Counted from the stretch's first letter, positions 9,245 through 18,045 are shown. The stretch: DNA of 64,000 bases from Granulicella tundricola MP5ACTX9 (GCF_000178975.2 NC_015064.1:744001-808000); one strand, 5' to 3'. The notes: a model not told the origin generated them from the letters alone. Translations and numbers: made by a program.

Positions 9245-10333
9245 TTGAGAAAAACCACCAAGCGCCTCTACCTCATCCCCGTCCTCTCCAAAGCGCTGGA
9301 TATCCTTGAGCTCCTCCAGACGGAAAACCAGCAGATGACGCTGGAAGCAATCCACCGCGAGACGAAGATCTCCAAAACCACCGTCTACCGAATCCTCAAG
9401 ACCTTCGTCCATCGCGGCTACCTCTCGCAGTCGCAAGACGGCCTCTACCGCCAGGTCTCCCGCCCCAAGAAGATGCGCTTCGGCTTCGGCGGTCAGAGCG
9501 CGGAGATGCCCTTCTCAAACGAGGTCACCGAATCCCTCAAGCTCGCGGCAGCCTCCGTCGGCGTAGACCTCATGATTCTCGACAACTCCTACGACGGCCC
9601 CACCGCCATCCGCAACGTAGAGCAGTTCGTCGAAGCCCGCGTAGACCTCATCATCGAGTTCCAGGTCGAGCAAAACGTCGCCCCCATCATCGCCGACAAG
9701 ATCGCCGCCGCCAACATCCCCCTCATCGCCATCGACATCCCCCACCCCCACGCCACCTTCTTCGGCGTAGACAACTACCGGGTAGGCGTAGAGGCCGGCG
9801 AAGTCCTCGCCGCCCACGCCGTCCGCCACTGGTCCGGCAAGGTCGATTGGATCCTCGGCCTCGACCTCCCCGAAGCCGGCCAGCTCGTCCAAAGCCGCAT
9901 TACCGGAGCCTTTGAAGGCGTCCGAGCCACCATCGCGGACCTCCCGGACGAGTGCTTCGTCCGCATGGACGGCCGCGGCATCCGAGAGCGCAGCCGCAAG
10001 CTCGTCTCGGACTTCCTCCAGCGCCACCCCAAAGACAAACACATCCTCCTCGCGGCAGCCACGGACACCAGCGCCCTCGGCGCGCTTGACGCCGTCCGCG
10101 AGCAGAAGCGCGAGCGCAACGTCGTCATCGTCGGTCAGGACTGCATCGCGGAGGCCATCGCAGAGATGCGCGTCCCCAACTCCCCCATGATCGCCTCCAT
10201 CTCCCATGAGACCGGCAGTTACGGCCAGAATCTCATCCACCTCGGCCTCGCCCTCCTCCGCGGCCAAACCGTAGCCCCATACAACTACGTCAACCACCGC
10301 CTCGTCACCCGCGAAACCCTTCCTCCTCTTTAA
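9245..10333 (+). CDS. Transcriptional regulator: IclR-type winged HTH fused to periplasmic-binding-protein-like sensor domain
   Basis: About 362 residues from TTG 9245, with AGGAG nine bases upstream; the frame stays open to GTG 9170. Residues about 8-65 form an IclR-like winged helix (SKALDILELL ... ISKTTVYRILKTFVHRGYLS). Instead of the IclR effector domain, the rest is a type I sugar-binding fold (NEVTESLKLAAASVGVDLMILDNSYDG, DLIIEFQVEQN, IPLIAIDIPHP, VVIVGQDCIAEA), as in LacI proteins or sugar ABC binding proteins. There is no signal peptide, so it is cytoplasmic. Central position in the rhamnose genes suggests it senses rhamnose or a pathway intermediate and binds the five shared sites. 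The function is inferred. Confidence 0.75.
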   Translation: MRKTTKRLYLIPVLSKALDILELLQTENQQMTLEAIHRETKISKTTVYRILKTFVHRGYLSQSQDGLYRQVSRPKKMRFGFGGQSAEMPFSNEVTESLKLAAASVGVDLMILDNSYDGPTAIRNVEQFVEARVDLIIEFQVEQNVAPIIADKIAAANIPLIAIDIPHPHATFFGVDNYRVGVEAGEVLAAHAVRHWSGKVDWILGLDLPEAGQLVQSRITGAFEGVRATIADLPDECFVRMDGRGIRERSRKLVSDFLQRHPKDKHILLAAATDTSALGALDAVREQKRERNVVIVGQDCIAEAIAEMRVPNSPMIASISHETGSYGQNLIHLGLALLRGQTVAPYNYVNHRLVTRETLPPL

Positions 10334-10338
10334 CGCCC

Positions 10339-10405
10339 GTCATTCTGAGCGAAGCGAAGAACCCCCGTATTGGCTTTTGCCGTTGCATTTGCTCTTGCTC
10401 TTGCT
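10339..10405. repeat. Intergenic repeat with core CATTCTGAGCGAAG, copy 1
   Basis: Begins GTCATTCTGAGCGAAG and continues through CCGTATTGGCTTT and a GC(T/A)TTTGCTCTTGC-like low-complexity tail. A near-identical copy lies at 12849-12910 and a shortened one at 18122-18230. In two of the three places it immediately precedes a paired REP-like hairpin. Confidence 0.7.
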
Positions 10406-10406
10406 T

Positions 10407-10476
10407 TGAAAGGGCGGGACTTCAGTCCCGCCGCTTGGCCCCCACCCACAAAACCGGCTTTAGCCGCCGAGGGAAT
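10407..10476. repeat. Paired REP-like palindrome, copy 2
   Basis: Hairpin GGCGGGACT/AGTCCCGCC, then CCGGCTTTAGCCG, then GAGGGAAT. It matches the unit at 9084-9150 over most of its length with the same order and spacing type. Confidence 0.8.
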
Positions 10477-10520
10477 AGCCGCAGCCATCCATCCCCGACG
10501 CATTCACCAAATCCCAATCC

Positions 10521-10539
10521 GAAAAAGTTGCCGTATTGA
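10521..10539 (-). promoter_or_regulatory. Putative rhamnose-regulon operator, site 5
   Basis: Minus-strand match to TCAATA-N8-WTTWC, 77 bp upstream of the aldolase/dehydrogenase start. Read on the + strand it contains TTGACA, so it might overlap a -35 element; no good -10 partner was found. Confidence 0.5.
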
Positions 10540-10615
10540 CATTCAGTATGGAATGATTGGTGGGCGCAAAAATTCGCAGACCCCACCGTAGAACCACCAG
10601 GAGATCAGGCACACC

Positions 10616-12820
10616 ATGGCACAGAATCAACTCAAGTTTCTAGAGGACCGTTGGGACGATAAGCTCGCGGAAACGCTCGACGCACCCGAACTCCTCCGTT
10701 ACCGCTCCAACCTCCTCGGCTCGGATCTCCGCATCACCAACTTCGGCGGCGGAAACACCAGCTCCAAGCTCGATCAGAAAGACCCTTTGGACGGCCAGAC
10801 CAAGCAGATTCTCTGGGTCAAGGGCTCCGGCGGAGATCTCGGCAGCATCAAGCGCGCCGGCTTTGCCACCCTCTATTTCGATAAGGTTCTCGCCCTCGAG
10901 AACGCTTACCGCGGCGTCGAGCTGGAAGATGAGATGGTCGGCATGTACCCCCTCTGCACCTTCGGCAACAACCCCGTAGCCGCCTCTATCGATACCTCCC
11001 TCCACGCCTTCCTGCCCTTCCCGCACGTCGATCACCTTCACCCCGACTGGGGCATCGCCCTCGCCGCATCGGCCAACGGCAAGATCAAGATGGAGGAGTT
11101 CAACAAGGAGTTCGGCCACAAGCTCGCATGGCTCCCCTGGCAGCGTCCCGGCTTTGAGCTCGGCATGATGCTCCGCAAGATCGTCCAGGAGACCCCCGGC
11201 TGCGATGGCGTCGTCCTCGGCGGCCACGGCCTCTTCACCTGGGGTAACACCCAGCGCGAGTCCTACCTCAACACCGTCACCATCATCGACCAGATCGGCC
11301 AGTTCATCGAGCGCCACGCCGCCCAGCCCGGCTACCAGCTCTTCAGCGGAGCCAAAGTTCAAGCACGCACCGACCGCTCAGAAATAGCCCAGTCCATCTT
11401 CCCCTACCTCCGCGGCATCGTCTCCCGCAGGCAGCGCTGGATCGGCAGCTTTACGGACGCAGCCTCGGTCCTCAACTTCGTCAACTCCGCTGAAGCCGAA
11501 GCCCTCGCGCACCTCGGCACCAGCTGCCCGGACCACTTCATCCGCACCAAGATCCGCCCCATGTTCATCAAGTGGAACCCCGCCGGCGACCCCTCGGAGT
11601 TGAAGGAACTCATCGCCACCGCCCTCGAAACCTACCGCGCAGAGTACGCCGACTACTACAAGGCTCACGCCCTGCTGGACTCGCCCGCACTCCGCGACGC
11701 CAGCCCCACCGTCGTTCTGATCCCCGGCGTAGGCATGTTCAGCTTCGGCAAGAACAAGACCGAAGCCCGCATCACCGGCGAGTTCTACATCAACGCCGTA
11801 GGCGTCATGCAGGGTGCCGGAGCACTCGGTGAAGGCAAGCAGTGCCTGGACGTTCCGCAGGCCGGCCCCGCAGCCAGTGCAGACAAGTTCAAGGTCCACC
11901 AGAACTACGTCGCCCTGCCCGCCAGCGAAGCCTTCCGCATCGAGTACTGGGCCCTTGAAGAAGCCAAGATCCGCCGCCAGCCACCCGAGAAAGAACTCAG
12001 CCGCCGCATCGCATTGATCGTCGGAGGAGGCAGCGGCATCGGCCGTGAGGTCGCTCTGCTCGCAGCCGAGCGTGGAGCCCACGTCGTCGTCGCGGACCGT
12101 GACACCAAGGGCGCCGAGTCCGTAGCCGCAGAGGTCAAAGCCCTCATCGGCAAGGAAGCCGTCACCCACGTCGCCATCGACATCACCGACCGCAAGGCCA
12201 TCCGCTCGGCCCTGGACGCCACGATCGCGCAGTTTGGTGGAATAGACATCCTCATCAACACCGCCGCCATCTTCCCCTCATCGCCCGACGGCATCATCAA
12301 CGACAACCTCTGGGCTGTCACCCTTGAGGTCAACGTCACCGCGAACTTCAAGCTGACCGACGAAGCCGCAATCATCTTCAAGGAGCAGGGAATCGACGGC
12401 TCCATCGTCCTCACCTCCTCCGCCAACGCCGTCGTCGCCAAGCGTGGCTCCGAAGCCTACGACGTCTCGAAGGCCGCTCTCAGCCACCTCGTCCGCGAGC
12501 TGGCCGTCTCCATGAGCCCTCTCGTTCGCGTCAACGGCATCTCGCCCGCCACGGTCGTCAAGGGAAGCACCATGTTCCCCCGCGACCGCGTCATCGCCTC
12601 CTTGAGCAAGTACAACCTGCCCTTCCAGGAGACGATGACAGACGACGAACTCCGCAACGTCCTAGCCGGCTTCTACGCCAAGCGCACCCTCACTCACACC
12701 CCCATTGACCCCCGCGACTGCGCCCAGGCCATCATGTTTTTGGCCGGCCCCGCAGCCCGCTGCACCACCGGCCACCTTATCCCGGTAGACGGCGGTTTGG
12801 TTGAGGCTTACCTCCGCTAA
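10616..12820 (+). CDS. rhaEW: Bifunctional L-rhamnulose-1-phosphate aldolase / L-lactaldehyde dehydrogenase
   Basis: 734-residue fusion. Residues about 1-440 are a class II aldolase domain (NFGGGNTSSKL, HVDHLHPDWGIALAA, GGHGLFTWG), cleaving rhamnulose-1-P to DHAP and L-lactaldehyde. Residues about 460-734 are a short-chain dehydrogenase with the cofactor motif GGGSGIGREVALLAAERGA and catalytic YDVSKAA. The dehydrogenase should oxidise lactaldehyde to L-lactate without releasing it far. This is the RhaEW architecture known in Bacillus and Chloroflexus relatives. The ATG at 10616 has GGAG upstream. The neighbouring lutABC would use the lactate. Confidence 0.93.
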   Translation: MAQNQLKFLEDRWDDKLAETLDAPELLRYRSNLLGSDLRITNFGGGNTSSKLDQKDPLDGQTKQILWVKGSGGDLGSIKRAGFATLYFDKVLALENAYRGVELEDEMVGMYPLCTFGNNPVAASIDTSLHAFLPFPHVDHLHPDWGIALAASANGKIKMEEFNKEFGHKLAWLPWQRPGFELGMMLRKIVQETPGCDGVVLGGHGLFTWGNTQRESYLNTVTIIDQIGQFIERHAAQPGYQLFSGAKVQARTDRSEIAQSIFPYLRGIVSRRQRWIGSFTDAASVLNFVNSAEAEALAHLGTSCPDHFIRTKIRPMFIKWNPAGDPSELKELIATALETYRAEYADYYKAHALLDSPALRDASPTVVLIPGVGMFSFGKNKTEARITGEFYINAVGVMQGAGALGEGKQCLDVPQAGPAASADKFKVHQNYVALPASEAFRIEYWALEEAKIRRQPPEKELSRRIALIVGGGSGIGREVALLAAERGAHVVVADRDTKGAESVAAEVKALIGKEAVTHVAIDITDRKAIRSALDATIAQFGGIDILINTAAIFPSSPDGIINDNLWAVTLEVNVTANFKLTDEAAIIFKEQGIDGSIVLTSSANAVVAKRGSEAYDVSKAALSHLVRELAVSMSPLVRVNGISPATVVKGSTMFPRDRVIASLSKYNLPFQETMTDDELRNVLAGFYAKRTLTHTPIDPRDCAQAIMFLAGPAARCTTGHLIPVDGGLVEAYLR

Positions 12821-12848
12821 GGGTCTTTGCCGCTGTTTGTTTCAAGTC

Positions 12849-12910
12849 GTCATTCTGAGCGAAGCTCAGAACCTCCGTATTGGCTTTCGCCGTTGCATTT
12901 GTTCTTGCTT
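12849..12910. repeat. Intergenic repeat with core CATTCTGAGCGAAG, copy 2
   Basis: Same beginning, CCGTATTGGCTTT centre and CGTTGCATTTG tail as the copy at 10339-10405. It lies between the aldolase fusion and rhamnulokinase genes. Confidence 0.7.
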
Positions 12911-12914
12911 CTGA

Positions 12915-12980
12915 GATAGGCCGGGGATTCAGCCCCGGCCTATCAGGAACACCAACAAATCCGGGCTTCAGCCCCCGGGA
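12915..12980. repeat. Paired REP-like palindrome, copy 3 (variant)
   Basis: GATAGGCCGGGG and its complement flank ATTCAG-type loop sequence at 12915-12944, followed by CCGGGCTTCAGCCCCCGG at 12961-12978. It is a divergent member of the family at 9084 and 10407, keeping the double hairpin and the TTCAG loop. Confidence 0.7.
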
Positions 12981-13025
12981 CCTGCTCTCCGATCGCCCGC
13001 CATCTATCTCTTACGGAGCCCACCC

Positions 13026-14468
13026 GTGCCTCACCCCACCGACCCCCGCGCCCTCATCGCCATAGACCTCGGCGCCGAATCCTGTCGCGTCTCCCTCCTC
13101 CGCTGGATCGATTCCAAGCCCACCCTCACCCTCGTCCACCGCTTCCCAAACTCCCCCCGCGAAACCCCGCAAGGCCTCCGCTGGGACCTGGCTCACATAA
13201 AAAAGGGCCTTCACCAGGGCCTCACAGAAGCCGCCGCACTAGCCCCAGAGGGCATCCGCTCCATAGCCGTAGACGGCTGGGCCGTAGACTACGTCCGCCT
13301 CAACGAAAGCAGCGTAGCCACAGCAGACCCCTATTGCTACCGCGACGAGCGCACCTTGGCCTCTGAAGCCGCCCTCCATAAGATCATCTCCGCAGACCGC
13401 ATGCGAGAGATCACCGGCATAGGCATCCTCCGCATCAACACCCTCTACCAGCAATCAGCAGACACCCCGGATAATCAGCAACGACCCTGGCTCAACCTCC
13501 CCGAGTACATCCTCCACACCCTCGGAGCCCGCCCGGTCGCCGAGTACACCAACGCCACCCACACCCAGATGATCGACCTCGCCACCCGCACCTGGTCCTC
13601 AGAAATCCTGACCGCAGCCTCCCTCCCGATAACAACCTTCCCCGAACTAGTCCCCCCCGGCACCCAGCTAGGCCGCCTGACAGGCCCCTTGGCCGCCCTT
13701 CCAGCCTACAAAGACACCATCCTCATAGCCCCCGCCACTCACGACACCGCCTCCGCCATCGCCGGCATCCCCGCCCATGGTGACGACTGGGCCTACATCT
13801 CCTCCGGCACCTGGTCTTTAGTCGGCACTCTCCTTGAGACCCCAAGCAATCACCCCGAAGCCGCCGCCGACAACTTCACCAACCTCGGCGCAGCCGGCGG
13901 CCTCACCTGCTTCCACAAGAACGTCAACGGCATGTGGCTCATCCGCCAGTCCATCGACTTCTGGTGCGAAAACGGCCAAACCTGGACCGTCCAGGACCTC
14001 GTAGCCGCAGCAGAAAAACTCCCCGCCCCCACGGACCTCCTCGACGTAGACGACCCCGACCTACTGCTCCCCGGCCACATGCCCCAGCGCATCAACAAGC
14101 AACTCACCACCCGCAGCCTGCCAAAAATCGATGAGAATGACGCCCCCGCCATCGCCAACCTCATCTTCCACTCCCTCGCCGCCCGTTACGCCCAGGTCCT
14201 TATCCACATCGCCCTCCACTCCGGCAAGACCTTCCGTCGTCTTTTCCTCGTCGGAGGCGGCAGCCAGAACCTCTTCCTCAACCGCCTCACGGAAGCCGCA
14301 ACCGGCCTGCAAGTCCACAGGGGCTCCCAGGAATCCAGCACCCTCGGCAACTTCGCCATCCAGCTAGCCAGCCTCGAAACCCCCGAAGGCACCCCCATCA
14401 CCCCCGCCCAGATCTCCCATTGGGCCCAGGTCCTCGAGCACGCTCCCCACACCGCACCCAAAAACTGA
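13026..14468 (+). CDS. rhaB: Rhamnulokinase
   Basis: 480-residue FGGY-family carbohydrate kinase phosphorylating L-rhamnulose to rhamnulose-1-phosphate. The N-terminal phosphate-binding block is AIDLGAESCRVSLLRW; later blocks are YISSGTWSLVGT and the C-terminal LVGGGSQNLFLNRL ATPase signature. The start is GTG 13026 with TACGGAG upstream. It probably belongs to the transcript of the upstream fusion gene, as the 205-bp gap holds only repeats and no operator motif. Length is normal for RhaB. Confidence 0.93.
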   Translation: MPHPTDPRALIAIDLGAESCRVSLLRWIDSKPTLTLVHRFPNSPRETPQGLRWDLAHIKKGLHQGLTEAAALAPEGIRSIAVDGWAVDYVRLNESSVATADPYCYRDERTLASEAALHKIISADRMREITGIGILRINTLYQQSADTPDNQQRPWLNLPEYILHTLGARPVAEYTNATHTQMIDLATRTWSSEILTAASLPITTFPELVPPGTQLGRLTGPLAALPAYKDTILIAPATHDTASAIAGIPAHGDDWAYISSGTWSLVGTLLETPSNHPEAAADNFTNLGAAGGLTCFHKNVNGMWLIRQSIDFWCENGQTWTVQDLVAAAEKLPAPTDLLDVDDPDLLLPGHMPQRINKQLTTRSLPKIDENDAPAIANLIFHSLAARYAQVLIHIALHSGKTFRRLFLVGGGSQNLFLNRLTEAATGLQVHRGSQESSTLGNFAIQLASLETPEGTPITPAQISHWAQVLEHAPHTAPKN

Positions 14469-14686
14469 AGACAGAAAAAGACAAAACCACCAGATGGAAA
14501 GCCGGAGGTGTCTCTCGTCGTTTTCTCTGGAGGGACCCGCTCATCCGCCGCCCATCCCCTTCGCCCTGCAATAGTTCCATTCCGCCGCGATTAATACTTT
14601 GTTCACCCAACGAAACTTCCCTCGCCAAAATCGCGTCTCAGTTTCTATCAACGCATCATTGGAAAAATTCAGTCAAAGGAACTCGC

Positions 14687-14932
14687 ATGGCACTTAAGCT
14701 GACCTACTGGACCCTCACCCTGATGTTCTTTGTCGCACTCACCTTCTCCTTTGAAGGTCACGCCTACGCCTACGTCGACCCAGGCTCAAGCCTGCTCCTC
14801 TTCCAAAGCGTCAGCACTGTCGCCACCGGCGTCCTATTCTACTTCCGCCGCCGCATCAAGCGCCTCTTCACCCGCACGCCTGTGAAGCCCGCCCAGCAAC
14901 CCGCAATCCCTGTCCTCGCCCGCAAACAGTAA
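14687..14932 (+). CDS. Small membrane protein with YVDPGS motif
   Basis: 81 residues from ATG 14687 (AAAGGA upstream); a longer in-frame opening to 14420 has no start signal. Residues about 5-25 are hydrophobic (signal or membrane segment), followed by AYAYVDPGSSLLLFQ, a second hydrophobic stretch (about 36-52) and a basic C-terminus (RRRIKRLF). Function is unknown. It stands directly before a methyltransferase-like gene and a membrane sulfatase gene on the same strand, so it may belong to that envelope unit. Confidence 0.65.
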   Translation: MALKLTYWTLTLMFFVALTFSFEGHAYAYVDPGSSLLLFQSVSTVATGVLFYFRRRIKRLFTRTPVKPAQQPAIPVLARKQ

Positions 14933-14950
14933 CACCCGCGCAGTTCCCGT

Positions 14951-15016
14951 TCGGATGAGAGGGGGGCTTCAGCCCCCCGTCCACGGACGAGAAAAGAAGG
15001 GGCTTTAGCCTCGGGT
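14951..15016. repeat. Paired REP-like palindrome, copy 4 (variant)
   Basis: GGGGGGCTTCAGCCCCCC at 14961-14978, then a second degraded hairpin with AGGGGCTTTAGCC. It lies between the small membrane protein and the methyltransferase gene. Confidence 0.65.
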
Positions 15017-15067
15017 CTTCCCCATCTCGGCGCAAAGCCCCTACCCACAGAACTGGCCTCTCCGTAC

Positions 15068-16465
15068 ATGATTGCTGCGCCTCCCCTCCATACCTTCCGA
15101 GATCCATCCGGCTCCGTCGAACTCCGCACCGACGCCATCTACCGCACCGTGCACGCCCCGCACGACGAAGAGCTCCTCTCCTTCCTCGCCACTCCCCTCG
15201 CCGCCACCCTCGTAGCCCAGGGTCGCCTCGTCGCTTCTGAACAAATTGAGACAAGCCCCACCGTCCTCCGCCACCCTCGCATCGCCTTCCCGTCCTATCC
15301 CTGGGAGTGGTCCCCGGCCGAGTGGCTTGCCGCCGCCGAACTCACCCTCAACCTCTCCCTCGACCTCCTCGCCGAAGGCTGGATACTCAAGGACGCCACC
15401 CCTCTCAACGTCCTCTTCAACGGCCCAGACCCAATCTTCGTAGACGTAGGCTCCATCGCCCGGCTCGACACCACCCAGCCCATCTGGTTTGCTTACGGAC
15501 AGTTCATCCGCACTTTCCTGCTCCCCATGCTGGCCTATTCGCGCCTCGGCTGGCCTCTCAGCGCCACCATCGCACGCCGCGACGGCTACGAGCCCGAAGA
15601 CCTCTACGCGGCGCTCCCATGGACCGCCCGCCTCCGCCAGCCCGCACTCTCCGCCGTTACCCTACCCCAGTTCCTCGCCTCAAAGAAATCCTCCGCCGCC
15701 CCCATCGCGCCCCCAAAGAAGAAGCAGGACGACCCTGAACTCGTCCAGCACATCCTCCGCAAGACCTTCACCACCCTCCTCGGCCACATGCGCCGTGCCA
15801 CCCCGGCTCCCCACGCCAGCACCTGGACCGGCTACACCAACGCCCTCACCCACTATGAGCAGCAGGACCGCGATGCCAAGCTCACCTTCGTCGCAGAAGC
15901 CCTGGCCCAGTCATCCCCCACCCGAGTCCTCGACGTAGGCTGCAACAGCGGCGTCTTCTCCAACCTAGCCTTCGAGGCCGGGGCAGAAGTCGTCTCCATC
16001 GACACCGATCAGCAGACGATCGACCACCTCTCCATCACCCTCCGCAACTCCGGCAAGAAGATCCTCCCCTTGGTCGTAAACCTGGCCCACCCCACCCCCG
16101 CCGCCGGCTGGCGCAACCAGGAGTCCCGTTCCTTCCTCGACCGCACCCAAGGCACCTTCGACACCGTAATGATGCTCGCCGTCATCCACCACGTCCTCCT
16201 CCGCGAGCAGATCCCCCTGGACCGCATCGCAGACCTCTGCGCCGCCATCACCACCCGCCACCTCATCCTCGAGTGGGTCCCACCCACCGACGAAAAGTTT
16301 CTGGAACTCGTCCGCGGCCGCGAATCCATCTTCGCCCCCATTACCGAGGCCGCCTTCCGCACCATCTTCGCCCAGCACTTCTCCATCCTCCGCGAGCAGA
16401 CCCTTCAGAACGGCCGCATCCTCTTCCACTTCACCAAGCCCGAACCCAGTAAGCTGGAAGCGTGA
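15068..16465 (+). CDS. SAM-dependent methyltransferase with kinase-like N-terminal region
   Basis: 465 residues. Residues about 100-190 resemble the catalytic core of a small-molecule kinase (LKDATPLNVLFNG and IFVDVGSIAR, like the HxDxxxxN and DxG motifs but with Lys replacing His). Residues about 270-450 are a class I methyltransferase with motif I LDVGCNSGVFSNLAFEAGA. Similar architecture is found in NoeA-like proteins. Its substrate is unknown. Its stop overlaps the GTG of the next gene by 4 bp, so it is coupled to the sulfatase. No clear ribosome binding site precedes 15068. Confidence 0.75.
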   Translation: MIAAPPLHTFRDPSGSVELRTDAIYRTVHAPHDEELLSFLATPLAATLVAQGRLVASEQIETSPTVLRHPRIAFPSYPWEWSPAEWLAAAELTLNLSLDLLAEGWILKDATPLNVLFNGPDPIFVDVGSIARLDTTQPIWFAYGQFIRTFLLPMLAYSRLGWPLSATIARRDGYEPEDLYAALPWTARLRQPALSAVTLPQFLASKKSSAAPIAPPKKKQDDPELVQHILRKTFTTLLGHMRRATPAPHASTWTGYTNALTHYEQQDRDAKLTFVAEALAQSSPTRVLDVGCNSGVFSNLAFEAGAEVVSIDTDQQTIDHLSITLRNSGKKILPLVVNLAHPTPAAGWRNQESRSFLDRTQGTFDTVMMLAVIHHVLLREQIPLDRIADLCAAITTRHLILEWVPPTDEKFLELVRGRESIFAPITEAAFRTIFAQHFSILREQTLQNGRILFHFTKPEPSKLEA

Positions 16466-18045
16466 AATCAGTTCTTCGTTCCGCGTCCCTTGCCTTCGCC
16501 CTCACGACCCTCTACCTACTCAACCTCACCGGCCCCCTCATCTCGCCGGAGCACGACCTCGCCTTCCACTTTCCCGCCGCCGCCTCCATCCTCTTCCTTC
16601 CCGTCCTCATTGATATCGCCCTCCTCTTCCTCGTCCTCACGGCCGTGCTCCTCGCCGCCGCTCGCAATCGCCGCGTTCAGCTCGTCGTCTGGTCGATCCT
16701 CCTGCTTCCCATCCCCGCCATCCTCCTCAGCACCATCGCCTCCTTCTCCGGCAAGCGAGTCCCCCAGCCCCTGACCCTCGCCTTCGCCTTCCTCCCCATC
16801 CTCGCCCTGCTCTTCATCGCCGTCCGCCTCCGCCATCTCATCCCCCGCTTCCGCCGTCTCCGCCCCGCCGTCGAATCCATCTTCGCCTTCATCGCCGTCA
16901 GCGGCCTCATCATCGTCGCCGAGCTCCTCTGGTTCAACTACCAGGCCCGCAACAACAACGCCCCCCCGGTCCTTCACGTCTCAACGGTCTCGCAACCAGC
17001 CCCCAACCGCATCATCTGGCTCCTCCTCGACGAGCTCTCCTACGACCAGCTCTACGAGCACCGCTACCCCGGCCTCCAGCTCCCCGCCTTTGACCGCCTC
17101 GCCGCCCAATCCTCCCTCCTCACCCACGTCGAGCCTGCCAACGAGTTCACCCGCGTCGCCGTCCCCTCCCTCCTCACCGGCGAGATCCTCGAAGACACCC
17201 GCCAATCCTCAGACGGCCTCCACCTCGGCCTCAAGGACGACGAAACCGCCCAATGGTCCCGCCTCGACCCCGCCAACACCGTCTTCGCCGACGCCCTCGC
17301 CGCCCACTACTCCACCTCCGCCGTAGGCTGGTACGAGCCCTACTGCCGCATCTTCCCCTCCGTCCTCGACCATTGCTTCTGGATCTACGGCGACGACATC
17401 CCCGGCGGCATCTCCGCCCGCCGCACCACCTCCGCCAACGTCGTCGCCTCCTTCCAGACCCTGGGCCGCCACGTCCTTGAGAACCTCCACCTCGGCCGAA
17501 CCTCGGAGGATCAGGACCAGGCCCTCCGCGACGTCCACGGCCACCGCGCCGACTACCAGGCCCTCCTCACCGCCGGTGACGCCGCCCTGGCCGATCCCAG
17601 CTCCACCTTCCTCTACCTCCACATGCCCATCCCCCACCCCTTCGGCTTCTACGACCGCCGCACCCACTCCTTCCCAGACCACCAGACCTCCTACCTCGAC
17701 AACCTCGCCCTCGCCGATGAATACCTCGCCCACGTCCGCCAGATCCTGGAAAAGCAAGCCCAATGGGACAACGCCACCGTCATCGTCATGGGCGACCACT
17801 CCTGGCGCACCAGCTTCGTCTGGTCCGTCTCCCCCCACTGGACCCCCGAAGAAGACCTCGCCAGCCACCACGCCAACTACGACGAGCGCCCCGCCTACCT
17901 CATCAAGCTCCCCCACCAGCAAACCCCCACCCGCATCGGCCATCGTTTCGAGGCCTCCCACACCCGCCCCCTCATCAAAGCCCTCCTGACCCACCAACTC
18001 CAAACCCCCGCCGACCTAACCGACTGGATCGACTCCCAGCAATAA
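16462..18045 (+). CDS. Membrane-anchored sulfatase/phosphotransferase-family protein
   Basis: 527 residues with about four N-terminal membrane helices (residues 1-160) and then an extracytoplasmic alkaline-phosphatase-superfamily domain. The domain begins NRIIWLLLDELSYDQLYE (metal Asp), has VAVPSLLTGE near the expected nucleophile, and VIVMGDHSWR as the C-terminal metal site. This resembles LTA-synthase or phosphoethanolamine-transferase-like enzymes more than classic formylglycine sulfatases, as no C/S-x-P-x-R motif is seen. It starts at GTG overlapping the methyltransferase stop. Probably modifies an envelope glycan or lipid (inference). Confidence 0.75.
   Translation: MKSVLRSASLAFALTTLYLLNLTGPLISPEHDLAFHFPAAASILFLPVLIDIALLFLVLTAVLLAAARNRRVQLVVWSILLLPIPAILLSTIASFSGKRVPQPLTLAFAFLPILALLFIAVRLRHLIPRFRRLRPAVESIFAFIAVSGLIIVAELLWFNYQARNNNAPPVLHVSTVSQPAPNRIIWLLLDELSYDQLYEHRYPGLQLPAFDRLAAQSSLLTHVEPANEFTRVAVPSLLTGEILEDTRQSSDGLHLGLKDDETAQWSRLDPANTVFADALAAHYSTSAVGWYEPYCRIFPSVLDHCFWIYGDDIPGGISARRTTSANVVASFQTLGRHVLENLHLGRTSEDQDQALRDVHGHRADYQALLTAGDAALADPSSTFLYLHMPIPHPFGFYDRRTHSFPDHQTSYLDNLALADEYLAHVRQILEKQAQWDNATVIVMGDHSWRTSFVWSVSPHWTPEEDLASHHANYDERPAYLIKLPHQQTPTRIGHRFEASHTRPLIKALLTHQLQTPADLTDWIDSQQ

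Noticed and set aside
10536..10557. TTGACA as a -35 element for the aldolase fusion gene
   Set aside because: No -10 hexamer at acceptable spacing was found, and the hexamer is part of the shared TCAATA motif read on the other strand.
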